Assembly (NCBI GenBank): GCA_963788145.1
Contig: CAWBFQ010000003.1
Span: 682,001 to 746,000, forward strand
DNA: 64,000 nucleotides
Source: UTCFX2 sp963788145
GTDB taxonomy: Bacteria > Chloroflexota > Anaerolineae > Anaerolineales > UBA4823
Direction: 5' to 3'
Part shown: positions 50,057 through 59,108 of the stretch, in pieces
Position numbering within the stretch: position 1 is the stretch's first letter
Layout of the letters: each line of letters opens with the position of its first letter
Translations under genes and position numbers: made by a program
The notes under the pieces: model-generated
The model's input: only the letters and a program-made list of their open reading frames with translations
Databases searched by the model: none
What the model was told of the DNA's origin: nothing

Positions 50057-51437
50057 ATGACTGTACATCTATTCGATACGTATACACGCAATATTAGAGA
50101 CTTCGCGCCTTTGCACGGAAACGAGGTGGGACTGTACACCTGCGGCCCCACAGTCTATGATTATGCCCATATCGGTAATCTGCGCACTTATCTCTTTGAG
50201 GATATTTTACGACGCACACTTGAGTTCAATGGTTATCGGGTAAAGCATGTGATGAATATCACTGATGTGGGTCATCTGGTCTCAGATTCGGATGTGGGCG
50301 AAGACAAGATGGAAAAAGGCTCACGCCGAACCGGAAAAACAGCTTGGGAAATCGCTGACTTTTATACTCAGGCTTTTCAGCAGGATATGGCTCGTTTAAA
50401 CATCCAAGAACCTACGATTTGGTGTAAGGCTACCGATCATATTCAAGAACAGATCCAGTTCATTCGTTGTATCGAGGAAAAAGGCTTCACATACCAAACA
50501 TCAGATGGCATCTATTTTGATACCTTGCGATTGCCAGATTATGGCTACCTTTCCAGGCTTGATATTGAAGGCTTGCAATCAGGCGCTCGAATCGAGATGG
50601 GCGAAAAACACAATTCCACCGATTTCGCCCTCTGGAAATTCAGTCCATCTGATCGCCAACGTCAGATGGAATGGAAAAGCCCGTGGGGCAAAGGTTTTCC
50701 CGGCTGGCATATTGAATGCTCTGCAATGTCTGCAAAATATCTGGGTCCCTTTTTTGATATCCATTGTGGAGGTGAAGACCACATATCCGTCCACCATACG
50801 AATGAAATTGCTCAAACCGAAGCGTGTTATGGATCTCGGTTGGCGAATTTCTGGATGCATGGTTATTTCTTACAAATTGACGAATTGAAAATGGCGAAGT
50901 CGACCGGTGAATTCTTACGTATTCAGACCTTAATCGATAAGGGTTATGACCCGCTTGCCTATCGCTTTTTTACGTTGAGCGCTCATTATCGGGCTAAATT
51001 GAATTTCACCTGGGGGGGTTTGGATGGCGCATCGAAATCGTTTGATCGTTTGCGCCAACTAGTATTCAATCTCGGCGATCCAGGCGTAGTGGATCAAGGT
51101 TATTTACAGGAATTTATAGAGCAGGTCAATGATGATCTGAATATGCCGCGCGCTTTAGCTGTGACCTGGGATTTAGTTCGAAGCGCATTGCCCGAAGGCG
51201 TTAAAAAAGCAACCGTGCTATTATTTGATCAGGTATTGGGACTTCGGGCTGGCAAGCTGGCAGCCATCACAAGAGACAGTCCCAGATGAAATCTTGCATC
51301 TAGTTGAAGAGCGCCAAAAGATGCGCGCAGAAAAGCGCTGGGGAGAAGCAGATTTGCTTCGCAATCAAATGCTGGAAGCGGGTTATGAAGTCGAAGACAC
51401 CCCGCAGGGACCCAAGGTAAAAAGCCGTAAAGGCTAA
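50057..51437 (+). CDS. cysS: Cysteinyl-tRNA synthetase (one frame break)
   Basis: A class I aminoacyl-tRNA synthetase. The first motif is CGPTVYDYAHIGNLRTY (HIGH-type with a zinc Cys), then GWHIECSAMS and GGEDHISVHHTNEIAQ with further zinc ligands, and KMAKSTGEFL (KMSKS-type). The frame is lost at 51243-51244: removing one T joins VLGL to GLASWQPSQE. The helical C-terminus (LVEERQKMRAEKRWGEADLLRNQ) then follows. Total about 460 aa, the usual length. ATG 50057 has AGGAGA 7 nt upstream. Confidence 0.95.
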
Positions 51438-51466
51438 TTAATCAACCTGAGAACAGAGATTAGACT

Positions 51467-52249
51467 ATGAAAATTGCAATTACAGGAAAAGGCGGGGTTG
51501 GTAAAACGACATTGACGGCATTATTTGCCCAATCCTATGCGGATGAAGGAAGGCAGGTACTGGCTGTGGACGCTGATCCATCCCCATGCCTCGCTGGAGC
51601 GTTGGGGTTTCCAGAAGATTTGCGTAAAAAGCTTAGACCTATTGCCGAAATGGATGCTCTGATCGAGGAGCGAACCGGGGCTAAACCGGGGACAACGGGA
51701 GGTTTCTTCACCATTAATCCACGCGTGGATGATATTCCAGAACGCTTCAGCGTTGCCCATCGCGATGTTCGCTTGTTAGAGATGGGATCGGTAGATATCG
51801 GCGGAACGGGATGCATTTGTCCAGAAAGCGCCATGCTGAAAACACTCTTTACTCATCTGCTGTTTAGAAAAGATGACATCCTCCTCCTGGATATGTACGC
51901 AGGCGTCGAACATTTAGGGCGAGCGACGGTAGATTTTGTTGACGCTATGTTAATTGTAGTAGAACCTACTCGCAGAAGCCTGGGAACGGCTGCTCAAATC
52001 AAGAAACTGGCGAACGATATTGGTTTATCCCGCCTGTGGATTGTAGGGAATAAAGTGAAAGATGAAGAAGAAAGGCTATTTCTAGAGCAAGAGGTGCGCG
52101 ATTTACCCCTCTTAGGTGTACTTCCAGCTGATTTAGCTGTTCAAGATGCTGACAGATTAGGCGTTGCTGTGTACGATTATGTGCCATCTCTACGTGAGGC
52201 GGCCTCGAACATGGCACATCAGATTGCAAAAGAAATCGATGTCGATTAA
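51467..52249 (+). CDS. CooC-type nickel-insertion ATPase, paralog 1
   Basis: A 260-aa MinD/SIMIBI-class ATPase with a deviant Walker A GKGGVGKTT (residues 8-16), DADPSPCL and the metal-binding Cys116-x-Cys118 motif in GGTGCICPE. This CxC is the mark of CooC/AcsF proteins, which deliver Ni to the active cluster of CO dehydrogenase or acetyl-CoA synthase. LLDMYAGVEHLGR is the switch II region. A second CooC paralog follows 21 bp later. No CODH/ACS catalytic gene is in the window, so the client enzyme must be encoded elsewhere. Confidence 0.9.
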   Translation: MKIAITGKGGVGKTTLTALFAQSYADEGRQVLAVDADPSPCLAGALGFPEDLRKKLRPIAEMDALIEERTGAKPGTTGGFFTINPRVDDIPERFSVAHRDVRLLEMGSVDIGGTGCICPESAMLKTLFTHLLFRKDDILLLDMYAGVEHLGRATVDFVDAMLIVVEPTRRSLGTAAQIKKLANDIGLSRLWIVGNKVKDEEERLFLEQEVRDLPLLGVLPADLAVQDADRLGVAVYDYVPSLREAASNMAHQIAKEIDVD

Positions 52250-52270
52250 GAAGGGATTTATTGATAACCA

Positions 52271-53062
52271 ATGACAACAACCATTGCTTTAGCAGGTAAA
52301 GGCGGCGTAGGAAAAACAACCATTGCGGGGTTGATGATCAAATATCTGGTGTCGAAGCGAGTAGGCGCCATATTAGCGATTGACGCAGACCCCAGCAGTA
52401 ATTTGAACATGGCGCTAGGTCTTGATTTGGAGTGGACCGTTGGCGATATTCGCGAAGATTTGCTCCACCAGGTTCAAAGCTCGATCAGTATCGGGGGAGC
52501 AGCAATGGGATCATTGCCAGGAGGCCAAACCAAAAGAGATTACCTGGATTACCAGATACGCAACTCGCTAGCGGAAGGTGATCAATTCGATTTAATCGCG
52601 ATGGGCAGGTCTGAAGGCGCAGGTTGTTATTGCGCCGTCAATCACAACCTGCGCGAAGTTGTGGATGGCATGAGTAAGAACTATCAATATGTCGTTATCG
52701 ATAATGAGGCTGGAATGGAGCATCTCAGCAGGCGCACAACTCGAGATGTTCAGCATTTATTGATCGTCACCGACCCCACTCTGCGCGGAATTGTCGCAGC
52801 AGAGCGAATTGCTTCCTTCCAAAACGAGCTTGATATCCATATTGAGAATGCTTATCTAATTCTCAATCGGATTACGGGCGAAATCCCTGAACCGTTAGCT
52901 GAGCGGATCCAGAAGATGAAAATCCCTCTTTTAGGAACCGTCCCGGCGAGCGAAGAACTAACCGTTCTGGAGTTCGATGGATCGCCGGTAATTCAACTTG
53001 GTGAGCAATCAGCTCCATACCAGGCCGTAGCGGCGATGGCGAGTAAAATTCTGAAGCTCTAG
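52271..53062 (+). CDS. CooC-type nickel-insertion ATPase, paralog 2
   Basis: A 263-aa paralog of the preceding protein: Walker A GKGGVGKTT (9-17), DADPSSNLNMALG, MGRSEGAGCYC with Cys119-x-Cys121, and DNEAGMEHLSRRT. It differs from paralog 1 in the residues around CxC (GCYCAVN against GCICPES), suggesting a different client or cluster. Its last codons overlap the convergent PIG-L gene by 4 bp once that gene's frame is corrected. Together the pair points to a Ni-dependent CO/acetyl-CoA metabolism. Confidence 0.9.
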   Translation: MTTTIALAGKGGVGKTTIAGLMIKYLVSKRVGAILAIDADPSSNLNMALGLDLEWTVGDIREDLLHQVQSSISIGGAAMGSLPGGQTKRDYLDYQIRNSLAEGDQFDLIAMGRSEGAGCYCAVNHNLREVVDGMSKNYQYVVIDNEAGMEHLSRRTTRDVQHLLIVTDPTLRGIVAAERIASFQNELDIHIENAYLILNRITGEIPEPLAERIQKMKIPLLGTVPASEELTVLEFDGSPVIQLGEQSAPYQAVAAMASKILKL

Positions 53063-53833
53063 GTCTGTTGGATGCGCCTGGCAGTCTCTCCCCAGGCTTC
53101 CCCATTCTTTTTCCAGGTTTCGTCATCAACCAGTGTAACTACGCGAAACCCTTCAGCGAAGTCCATTTCTTTGCCTTTTGCGGCATCTGTCGCCCATTCG
53201 CGGAATCATTTCTGAAGGATCCCATTCTCGCATTTGAGAGGCGTGAGCTTTCAGGGCTGCGATTTTCAACTCAATCGTCTCATCGATTTTGACAAAATAA
53301 TCTGCGCCTGTCCAGCATGTGATGAAGACCTTGCGAATTTTGTGGGCTTTTAACCCCTCTTCAGCTAATTCCTCAAATAGATTTGGCTGACCCGCTGCTG
53401 GAAATACTGCATCAAGGGCTGCCGTAGCAGCGGCGCGATGATCGGGATGGTTGATATATCCCTCGCCTGCCCAGACCACTGTTGGGTCGCCGCAGATAAC
53501 CGCTTCTGGACGAAATCGGCGAATTTCGCGTACAAGCTTCTTGCGTAATTCTAGAGTTGCCTGCAGCATCCCGTCTGGCTCACCCAGAAAAATCACTTCG
53601 CTTGCGCAGGCAATCCTGGCGGCTTCCTTCTGTTCAGCCTCGCGGATCTCTGCCGCTCGAGCGCGAGTCATGCCGGCTGTATCGATCCCGACATCGCCGC
53701 TTGTGCAAACGACGTATGAAATTCGCGAATCCGCCTTGGCCCATTTAGCCAGAGTCCCGGCGCAACTAAATTCGATATCATCAGGATGAGCGACGATTGC
53801 CATTGCGCTCTCAGGGATATAAATGGATGACAT
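53059..53833 (-). CDS. PIG-L-family N-acetylglucosaminyl deacetylase (one frame break)
   Basis: A zinc-dependent LmbE/PIG-L deacetylase of about 257 aa. Metal-binding motifs are AHPDDIEFSCAGT near residue 16 and NHPDHRAAATAALDA. The family also includes BshB and MshB, which make low-molecular-weight thiols. The frame breaks near 53203. Removing one base turns MIPRMGDR into MIREWATDAAKGKEM and extends the protein about 50 residues to TAG at 53059-53061. AGGAGA lies 8 nt before the ATG. The substrate is unknown. Confidence 0.87.
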
Positions 53834-53864
53834 GACTTCATTCTCCTATTTCAAAATCTGACCC

Positions 53865-53883
53865 GCCAAGTATAACACTTGGC
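53865..53883. promoter_or_regulatory. Palindrome at the divergent promoter of the PIG-L gene and its neighbour
   Basis: GCCAAGT-ATAAC-ACTTGGC is a perfect 7-bp inverted repeat with a 5-nt centre, midway in the 56-bp gap between divergent starts 53833 and 53890. It contains TATAAC on the plus strand and TATACT on the minus strand, both able to serve as -10 elements. It may be an operator shared by both directions. Confidence 0.5.
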
Positions 53884-53889
53884 TGGTAT

Positions 53890-54618
53890 ATGTATTCTTT
53901 TCATTTGGTAAGTGATGATGTTATACTAGCTGAGATCGGTGAAGCGATGCACGAGTCTTCTTTACATTTTGGATTAAAACAATTCTTTACCCAGGACGGC
54001 GGATTCACGGAATGGTGGGTGGATGGTTACCTGGTTGATGTGTTTAAAGATGGCTCGTTGATTGAAATTCAGACCGGCAATTTCGGCGCGATTAAGACCA
54101 AACTCGAACGCTTACTTGAAAAGCATACTGTGCATGTCGTTTACCCTGTCGCCTTTGAGAAGATCATTCTCCTAAAGAATACAGACAACGATATCATCCG
54201 AAGGAGGAAGTCTCCAAAAAGAGGGCACGTTGAGGATGTTTTTAACGAGCTGGTTTATATCATTGATGCTGTCCGCCATGCGAACTTTTCGTTAGAGGTA
54301 TTATTGACAAGCGAGGAGGAAGAGCGGGTCAAAGATGGGTTGGGCAGTTGGCGCAGAGGCGGGGTTAGCATCCGAGATCGAAGGTTGGTATGCATCCTGG
54401 GCAGGGAATCCGTAGGTGAGTTGAGTGAATTTTGCAGGTTTATCCCCAATAATCTGATTTGTGATTTCACGAATGCAGATCTGGCAAAACAGCTGAAGAT
54501 TGCGATGCGCCTGGCATCGAAAATGACCTATTGCATGTCAAGATGGGGTATTTTAGAGAAAACTGGTAAAAAGGGCAAGGCTTTTCTCTTCTCAAAAAAC
54601 TGTTCATCAGGAGAATAA
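53890..54618 (+). CDS. Nuclease-like protein of unknown function with C-terminal winged helix
   Basis: A 242-aa soluble protein. Residues 35-75 contain EWWVDGYLVDVFKDGSLIEIQ, with Asp followed 10 or so residues later by Glu-x-Gln on a predicted strand, then AIKTKLERLLEKHTVHVVYP. This layout resembles the PD-(D/E)XK nuclease core. The middle holds RRKSPKRGHVEDVFNELV. The C-terminal TNADLAKQLKIAMRLASKMTY region looks like a winged helix. It is probably a conserved family of unknown function; nuclease activity is inference. The predicted mRNA leader is very short. Confidence 0.65.
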   Translation: MYSFHLVSDDVILAEIGEAMHESSLHFGLKQFFTQDGGFTEWWVDGYLVDVFKDGSLIEIQTGNFGAIKTKLERLLEKHTVHVVYPVAFEKIILLKNTDNDIIRRRKSPKRGHVEDVFNELVYIIDAVRHANFSLEVLLTSEEEERVKDGLGSWRRGGVSIRDRRLVCILGRESVGELSEFCRFIPNNLICDFTNADLAKQLKIAMRLASKMTYCMSRWGILEKTGKKGKAFLFSKNCSSGE

Positions 54619-54628
54619 TCATCAATAT

Positions 54629-55162
54629 ATGGACGAAACAACCGCTTCATTCCTTCCTTTCCACGCAATCAACGAATTTATGCGCGATGATTATCGGCTA
54701 GAAGTCGTCCGAGCGGCATTATTCTCTTTGCCAGAGCTTTCTGCCGCTCAACGCGACCCCATAGATCGCTTAACCAAGAAACTGGTCCAAATCCCCGGAT
54801 TTCGCAATAGCCTGAAAGCCCCTACGGCAATGCGCTTGAAACCTAGTGTAGATGCGTTTGGCAAAAGCCCACAGATGGTTGCCGCGATATTATCCGCTTG
54901 GGTAGCCTCCCGCCCTGAATTGGCTCGGCAGGTCTATGACCTGTTGGTAGAGCGAAAATGGGATGTACTACCTGTCGAAACCGATCGGTCCCGGTTGCCT
55001 GGTTTCCTGCCTGTTTGGCCAAAGGGCGAAGACTTCGAGCTTGTCTACTCGGCTTACAAAGAAAACAATCCTTCAAACGCAGATAGCCAGGATGACGTCA
55101 GCCTGATGGTGGTATGGATCAGTGGGAGGCTCCCGTATTCCAGCGAAGAAGATCAAACTTAA
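54629..55162 (+). CDS. Hypothetical protein, 177 aa
   Basis: Not recognised. The N-terminus (LPFHAINEFMRDDYRLEVVRA) and a helical middle (SPQMVAAILSAWVASRPELARQVYDLL) suggest a soluble all-helical protein. WDVLPVETDR and GFLPVWPKGEDF follow and the C-terminus is acidic. It starts 10 bp after the nuclease-like gene, so the two may be co-transcribed. AGGAGA at 54608-54613 is 15 nt from ATG 54629. Confidence 0.65.
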   Translation: MDETTASFLPFHAINEFMRDDYRLEVVRAALFSLPELSAAQRDPIDRLTKKLVQIPGFRNSLKAPTAMRLKPSVDAFGKSPQMVAAILSAWVASRPELARQVYDLLVERKWDVLPVETDRSRLPGFLPVWPKGEDFELVYSAYKENNPSNADSQDDVSLMVVWISGRLPYSSEEDQT

Positions 55163-55199
55163 TCTGGCGCGTAAGTATTTTGGAGTAAAATAGCATTTC

Positions 55200-55454
55200 A
55201 TGTCTGCAGAAACAATCATCTCCCTGGCAGAGCTAAGAAAAAGCGATGGCGAAAATGGTCCAATGTACATCGCTTACGATGGGATTGTCTACGAAGTATC
55301 TGCAAGTCGTAGATGGCGCTCAGGAATTCATGAAGGACAGCATTTTCCCGGTCAGGATCTGACCGATGAGATGTCAGATGCCCCGCACGGAGCAGAGGTT
55401 TTTCAAAAAGCATATGTCCGGGTTGTTGGCGCTTTAGAAGAACTGGAAGAATAA
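55200..55454 (+). CDS. Cytochrome b5-like heme/steroid-binding domain protein
   Basis: An 84-aa single-domain protein: ISLAELRKSDGENGPMYIAY, then IVYEVSASRRWRSGIHEGQHFPGQDLTDEM and APHG. This matches small bacterial cytochrome-b5-like proteins. The heme-ligating His candidates are in HEGQHFPG and APHG. No signal peptide, so it is cytoplasmic. Heme binding is plausible but unproven. A TAAAAT hexamer lies 8 nt before the ATG. Confidence 0.82.
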   Translation: MSAETIISLAELRKSDGENGPMYIAYDGIVYEVSASRRWRSGIHEGQHFPGQDLTDEMSDAPHGAEVFQKAYVRVVGALEELEE

Positions 55455-55491
55455 TCCGCATTAACCTGGTTGAAATTCAAATTCTCTCAAT

Positions 55492-56575
55492 ATGATAAAT
55501 TCATCAAGACCCGATTTAGAAGGGTTAGCGCCAGAAATTATTGATTATATAGAAACGCTTGAACGTGAGTTAGAGCGATTAAGTAATATCGAATCGCCTC
55601 GATCCCGGCGCGTACTCAAAAAAGAAAACCCAGAAGAAGATCTGACAGAGCTTGGCGAAGTTCAAGAACCTGATGAACCGCCAACATCCTTGAATGTCAT
55701 TACGATCACAGAAAATGGAATTTGCAAACGTACGCCGCGCCATCTTTACACGATCCAAAGACGCGGCGGGATGGGCATCTTCGATCTCGATACCAGCGAT
55801 CAAGACCCACCGGTTTCGCTGTTAATTGCAGAGCCCATCCAGACAATTCTCATCATCACGAATCTTGGACGCGCTTTTCGCCTGGCTGTTCAGTCAATTC
55901 CAGAGACCCCGATTCGGGGTCGTGGAACCTCGGTAATCTCTCGTCTAAATTTTCAGACAGGTGAAAGTGTGGCCAAAATGCTTGAAATCCAGGCGCAGGG
56001 ATATCTGGCGTTGCTTGGACAAAATGGAAATGTTCGATTGCTCCGCCACCATGTTTTTGGCGAGTATATGAAGCCAGGTGCAAACCTGATTGATTTGCGT
56101 ACTTTTGGGTTATTTGCAGACGCTTGCTGGACTTCCCGGAGATGCCGATTTATTGATCGCCACTCGTGAAGGTAAAGCCATTCGATTTTCGGAAAAAGCC
56201 ATTGCTCCCCAGGGCTCAGTGGGAATACGTCTATCCGATCAGGACCAGGCTGCGGCGGTGGTATCTGTATCCTCCAATTCAGGAGTATTATTTCTCGGCT
56301 CGGATGGGAAAGGCACGATCCGTAACATGCAAGGATTTGCTCCAAATAAAGCGCCGGGAAGCGGTGGGAAAATCGCCTTGATCACAGATCAGTTGGTTGG
56401 CGCAATCGCGATCGAGAAAGATGATCAAATATTCATAATCTCCAAACTCAGCAAAATCATCCGCTTCCGGAGTGAGGAAGTACCCCCGAAGGATGGAGTT
56501 GTTCAGGGGGTGGTCTGCATGTCGCTGCGCGCGGACGAGCCGGTCGCTTTGATCAGAAACCCTCTCAATAAGTAA
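55492..56575 (+). CDS. Stand-alone GyrA C-terminal-type beta-pinwheel protein (one frame break)
   Basis: About 360 aa. The N-terminus (residues 1-65) is a charged, probably coiled-coil stretch (IDYIETLERELERLS). Repeated GyrA/ParC C-terminal blades follow, recognisable as ILIITNLGRAFRLAV, LLIATREGKAIRFSEKAI and IFIISKLSKIIRFRSEEV. There is no gyrase catalytic domain. The frame breaks at about 56110: removing one T of the GGGTT stretch joins LRTFG to YLQTLAGLPGDADLL. Such pinwheels wrap DNA. A free-standing copy might modulate topology or topoisomerases, which is inference. Confidence 0.8.
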
Positions 56576-56622
56576 GCGACAGGATTGCCTGGATTGTTTG
56601 ATCTGGTAAGGGTAAGAACGAA

Positions 56623-57684
56623 CTAAATCATGTGATAACGCTCTAAAGCTGCTTCCAGAATCAAATTTACAAGTTCTGGATAGCTGATGCCCGCTCCTTC
56701 CGCCTCCATTACCAGATCGGAAACTCCTGGAGACAATCCTGGTAGTGGATTAATTTCAAGGATATAAGGGGTTAAATTGTCATTCACATCCAGTCGAAAA
56801 TCTACCCGCGATACATCTAACGCGCCAGTAACCCGAAAAACCGCAGCAGTATACCAGTTAAGATCGGCCAACAATTCATTTTCGATGGGTGCTGGCACCA
56901 GATAGTTTAACTCTCTGGCCAAATCCACTTTCAGCCGATTGCTGTAGACTGTATCTGTCTCTGTGAAAGGCTTCAAATCCACCTCCAGTGGAGGCAGGAA
57001 TCGCAACCCGGCCTGGATCTGAGGAGCGCCTTCATCCTCGGGCATCCTGCGGGCGGTTGGGCCGATTAAATTGCCAACCACGCCAACCGTCACCTCACGT
57101 CCTTCAATGTATCGCTCGACTAGCGCAGGCTGGCGGTATTTTCCAAGCACATAAGCGACCTGTTCTTTCAATTCGGCCTCATTGTTCACAATCGAACGGG
57201 CAGATACGCCCATACCTGTCCCTTCCCGGCTCGGTTTGACGAACATTGGGAATTTCATATCCTTGCTAACCGGGTCATCGATCCGATCAAAGACTTGAAA
57301 AGGTGGCGTCGGTAAATCATGGTAAGTTAAGACCCGTTTGGTCATCGGCTTATCTAACCCCAGAGCCAAAGTCAGCACTTTTGAGCCGGTATAAGGGATT
57401 TGCAGCATTTCAAGAAGCGCCGGCACCTGTGCCTCGCGTGCATTGCCGAAATGACCTTCGCAAATATTAAAACAAATATCCGGCTTGAATTTTCGGATTG
57501 TATCCAACAAGGTCAGGTCGCCTTCTAAGAATTCACAGATATGACCTCCAGATCGAATTGCATCCAACAGCGCATCAATGGTATATTCCGAGTCTAGATC
57601 GTCCCATTGGTCTTTGCTCATATCCTCAAAATGAGGGGCATTCTTCTTTAAGTTAGCCAATAATGCTACCCGAAAACTCTTCAC
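56623..57684 (-). CDS. D-alanine-D-alanine ligase family ATP-grasp protein
   Basis: A 353-aa ATP-grasp ligase. FNICEGHFGNAREAQVPALLEMLQIPYTGS is the Ddl N-terminal signature, followed by KPSREGTGMGVS (ATP-binding lysine loop), YIEGREVTVGVVG and the metal-binding LEINPLPGLSPGVSDL. Ddl makes the D-Ala-D-Ala dipeptide of peptidoglycan. The family also has other amino acid ligases, and the loop sequences differ enough from classical Ddl that specificity is uncertain. The start is GTG 57682-57684 with GGAGGA just upstream. It is the last gene of a minus-strand run. Confidence 0.82.
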   Translation of the reverse strand: MKSFRVALLANLKKNAPHFEDMSKDQWDDLDSEYTIDALLDAIRSGGHICEFLEGDLTLLDTIRKFKPDICFNICEGHFGNAREAQVPALLEMLQIPYTGSKVLTLALGLDKPMTKRVLTYHDLPTPPFQVFDRIDDPVSKDMKFPMFVKPSREGTGMGVSARSIVNNEAELKEQVAYVLGKYRQPALVERYIEGREVTVGVVGNLIGPTARRMPEDEGAPQIQAGLRFLPPLEVDLKPFTETDTVYSNRLKVDLARELNYLVPAPIENELLADLNWYTAAVFRVTGALDVSRVDFRLDVNDNLTPYILEINPLPGLSPGVSDLVMEAEGAGISYPELVNLILEAALERYHMI

Positions 57685-57737
57685 TTTTCCTCCTCAAAAT
57701 TGTATGAATCCATAAACTGATTTTAGCGTGGCATGGA

Positions 57738-58872
57738 CTAATGGAAAAAATCAAAGATATGCAACTTCCCGTTCACGTCTAGTATCCCTAACCGTTTACC
57801 ATCTGGTGAGAAAGCCAGACTCTGGACGGCAGCTTCCATCTCCAGGGATCGTGCCAACCCAGGCAGATCAAGATCCCAAAAATAGACATGTGAAGTGTTT
57901 GCATCGCCTGCTGCGCTGGCAGCAGACGTAGCAATAAATCGGTTGTCAGGCGACCAGGCAAACGCGCTGATAGCATCTTGGTGACCGAAGATAGGAGTGA
58001 GTTTCTCGGTGGATATCTCCATAACCTGAACCACGCTGCGCGTCACCCAGGCAATCTTCTTCCAATCCGGGCTAAAAAACGCACCATATAAGGTGGGGCT
58101 GACAGAATGATCCCACTCAAGACGCTGCTTCAGTTGTCCATCCAAAGAAAAGATATACACACTGAAATTTGCCAGATCAGTACCGCTCAACAGCTCTCCA
58201 TCTGGAGAATAAGACAGGTCGGAGAGCCAAGCTGGCGCAGACCATTGTTGAATGATCTGGTGTGAGGATGGATCAAGGATGGCCACCGCACCCTGAAATG
58301 TGGAGATGGCAATTTGACCTCTGTTTGAATGAAGTGCAAGCCCTGTAACCGGCGAAGTCAAAAGTGGTCAGGGATATTGGGGTAGAACTAGCAAGCGAAT
58401 CCCAAATCTGGATCGTAGTTTGATCTGAGACCCAGGCGATCACTTTACCCTGGGAACTCCCTGTCAAAAAAAGCGGGTTTGTTGAGGGCGCAACCATATG
58501 AGGCGAGATATCGGCCTGGGGAAGCACTGTTTCCGCATCAGGAAGGTTTAGGAAAGCGACGCCTTCCTGATCAGACACAACCATTTGGTTAGTCCCCGTC
58601 CAGATCAAGGACGTCGGTATGCTTACCCTCTCCTCAGGCATCGCCAAGTTTAGCGAAATTATCGGTTCAGTGAGATAACTCGGGGTTTGAGATGCCATTA
58701 TTTCGGGAGTGATAGCGTTTGTAATCTCCCGTATTGCGTTGTTTGTAGCTTGCTGCTCTGGATAGCTGCTTATACTACACGCTATTAACAGGCTCGCAGC
58801 TGCAACCAGGCTGAATATTCTAATACTATAGGCGCCTATCATCTTCTTGGACATTGCATATACTGGTTTCAA
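57738..58872 (-). CDS. WD40-repeat lipoprotein (one frame break)
   Basis: About 378 aa. The N-terminus has a lipoprotein signal (SLVAAASLLIAC, lipobox LIAC). A Ser/Thr-rich stretch and WD40/beta-propeller blades follow, for example LSYSPDGELLSG, FAWSPDNRFIAT and LAFSPDGKRLGIL. Removing one T of the T-run (A4 at 58360-58363 on the plus strand) joins PISLTTL to TSPVTGLAL. The start is uncertain: TTG 58872 overlaps the ferredoxin stop, and ATG 58854 or 58842 would give a more usual signal peptide. It probably sits on the outer face of the membrane. Confidence 0.78.
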
Positions 58873-59108
58873 GAGACCGTGTTTTTCTCTTTGCAGCCGT
58901 CTCGGAACAGAGCCTCGTCATGGGTCGTCACTATCGCGTTGTATTCACATGCCAGCGTACATGTTCCACACCCTCTGCAGCGCTCGATTGCAATAAACGG
59001 GGGCTCGCCTTCGTCTATTTTTGTGATAGCACGCGTCTTACACACCAGCCTTGCTATACAGATGTTGCATGCTATACACAGATCGGAACAAATAACTGGT
59101 CTTAGCAT
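58869..59108 (-). CDS. 2[4Fe-4S] ferredoxin-type protein
   Basis: A 79-aa protein with two cluster motifs. The second is canonical in spacing (CRGCGTCTLACEYNAI, C-x2-C-x2-C-x3-C). The first reads CIACNICIARLVCKT, with five residues instead of three before the fourth Cys and no following Pro; an extra Cys precedes it. It likely transfers electrons to a partner such as the nitroreductase-like protein upstream. It overlaps the GNAT gene (7 bp) and the WD40 gene start, so translation is coupled. Confidence 0.85.
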   Translation of the reverse strand: MLRPVICSDLCIACNICIARLVCKTRAITKIDEGEPPFIAIERCRGCGTCTLACEYNAIVTTHDEALFRDGCKEKNTVS

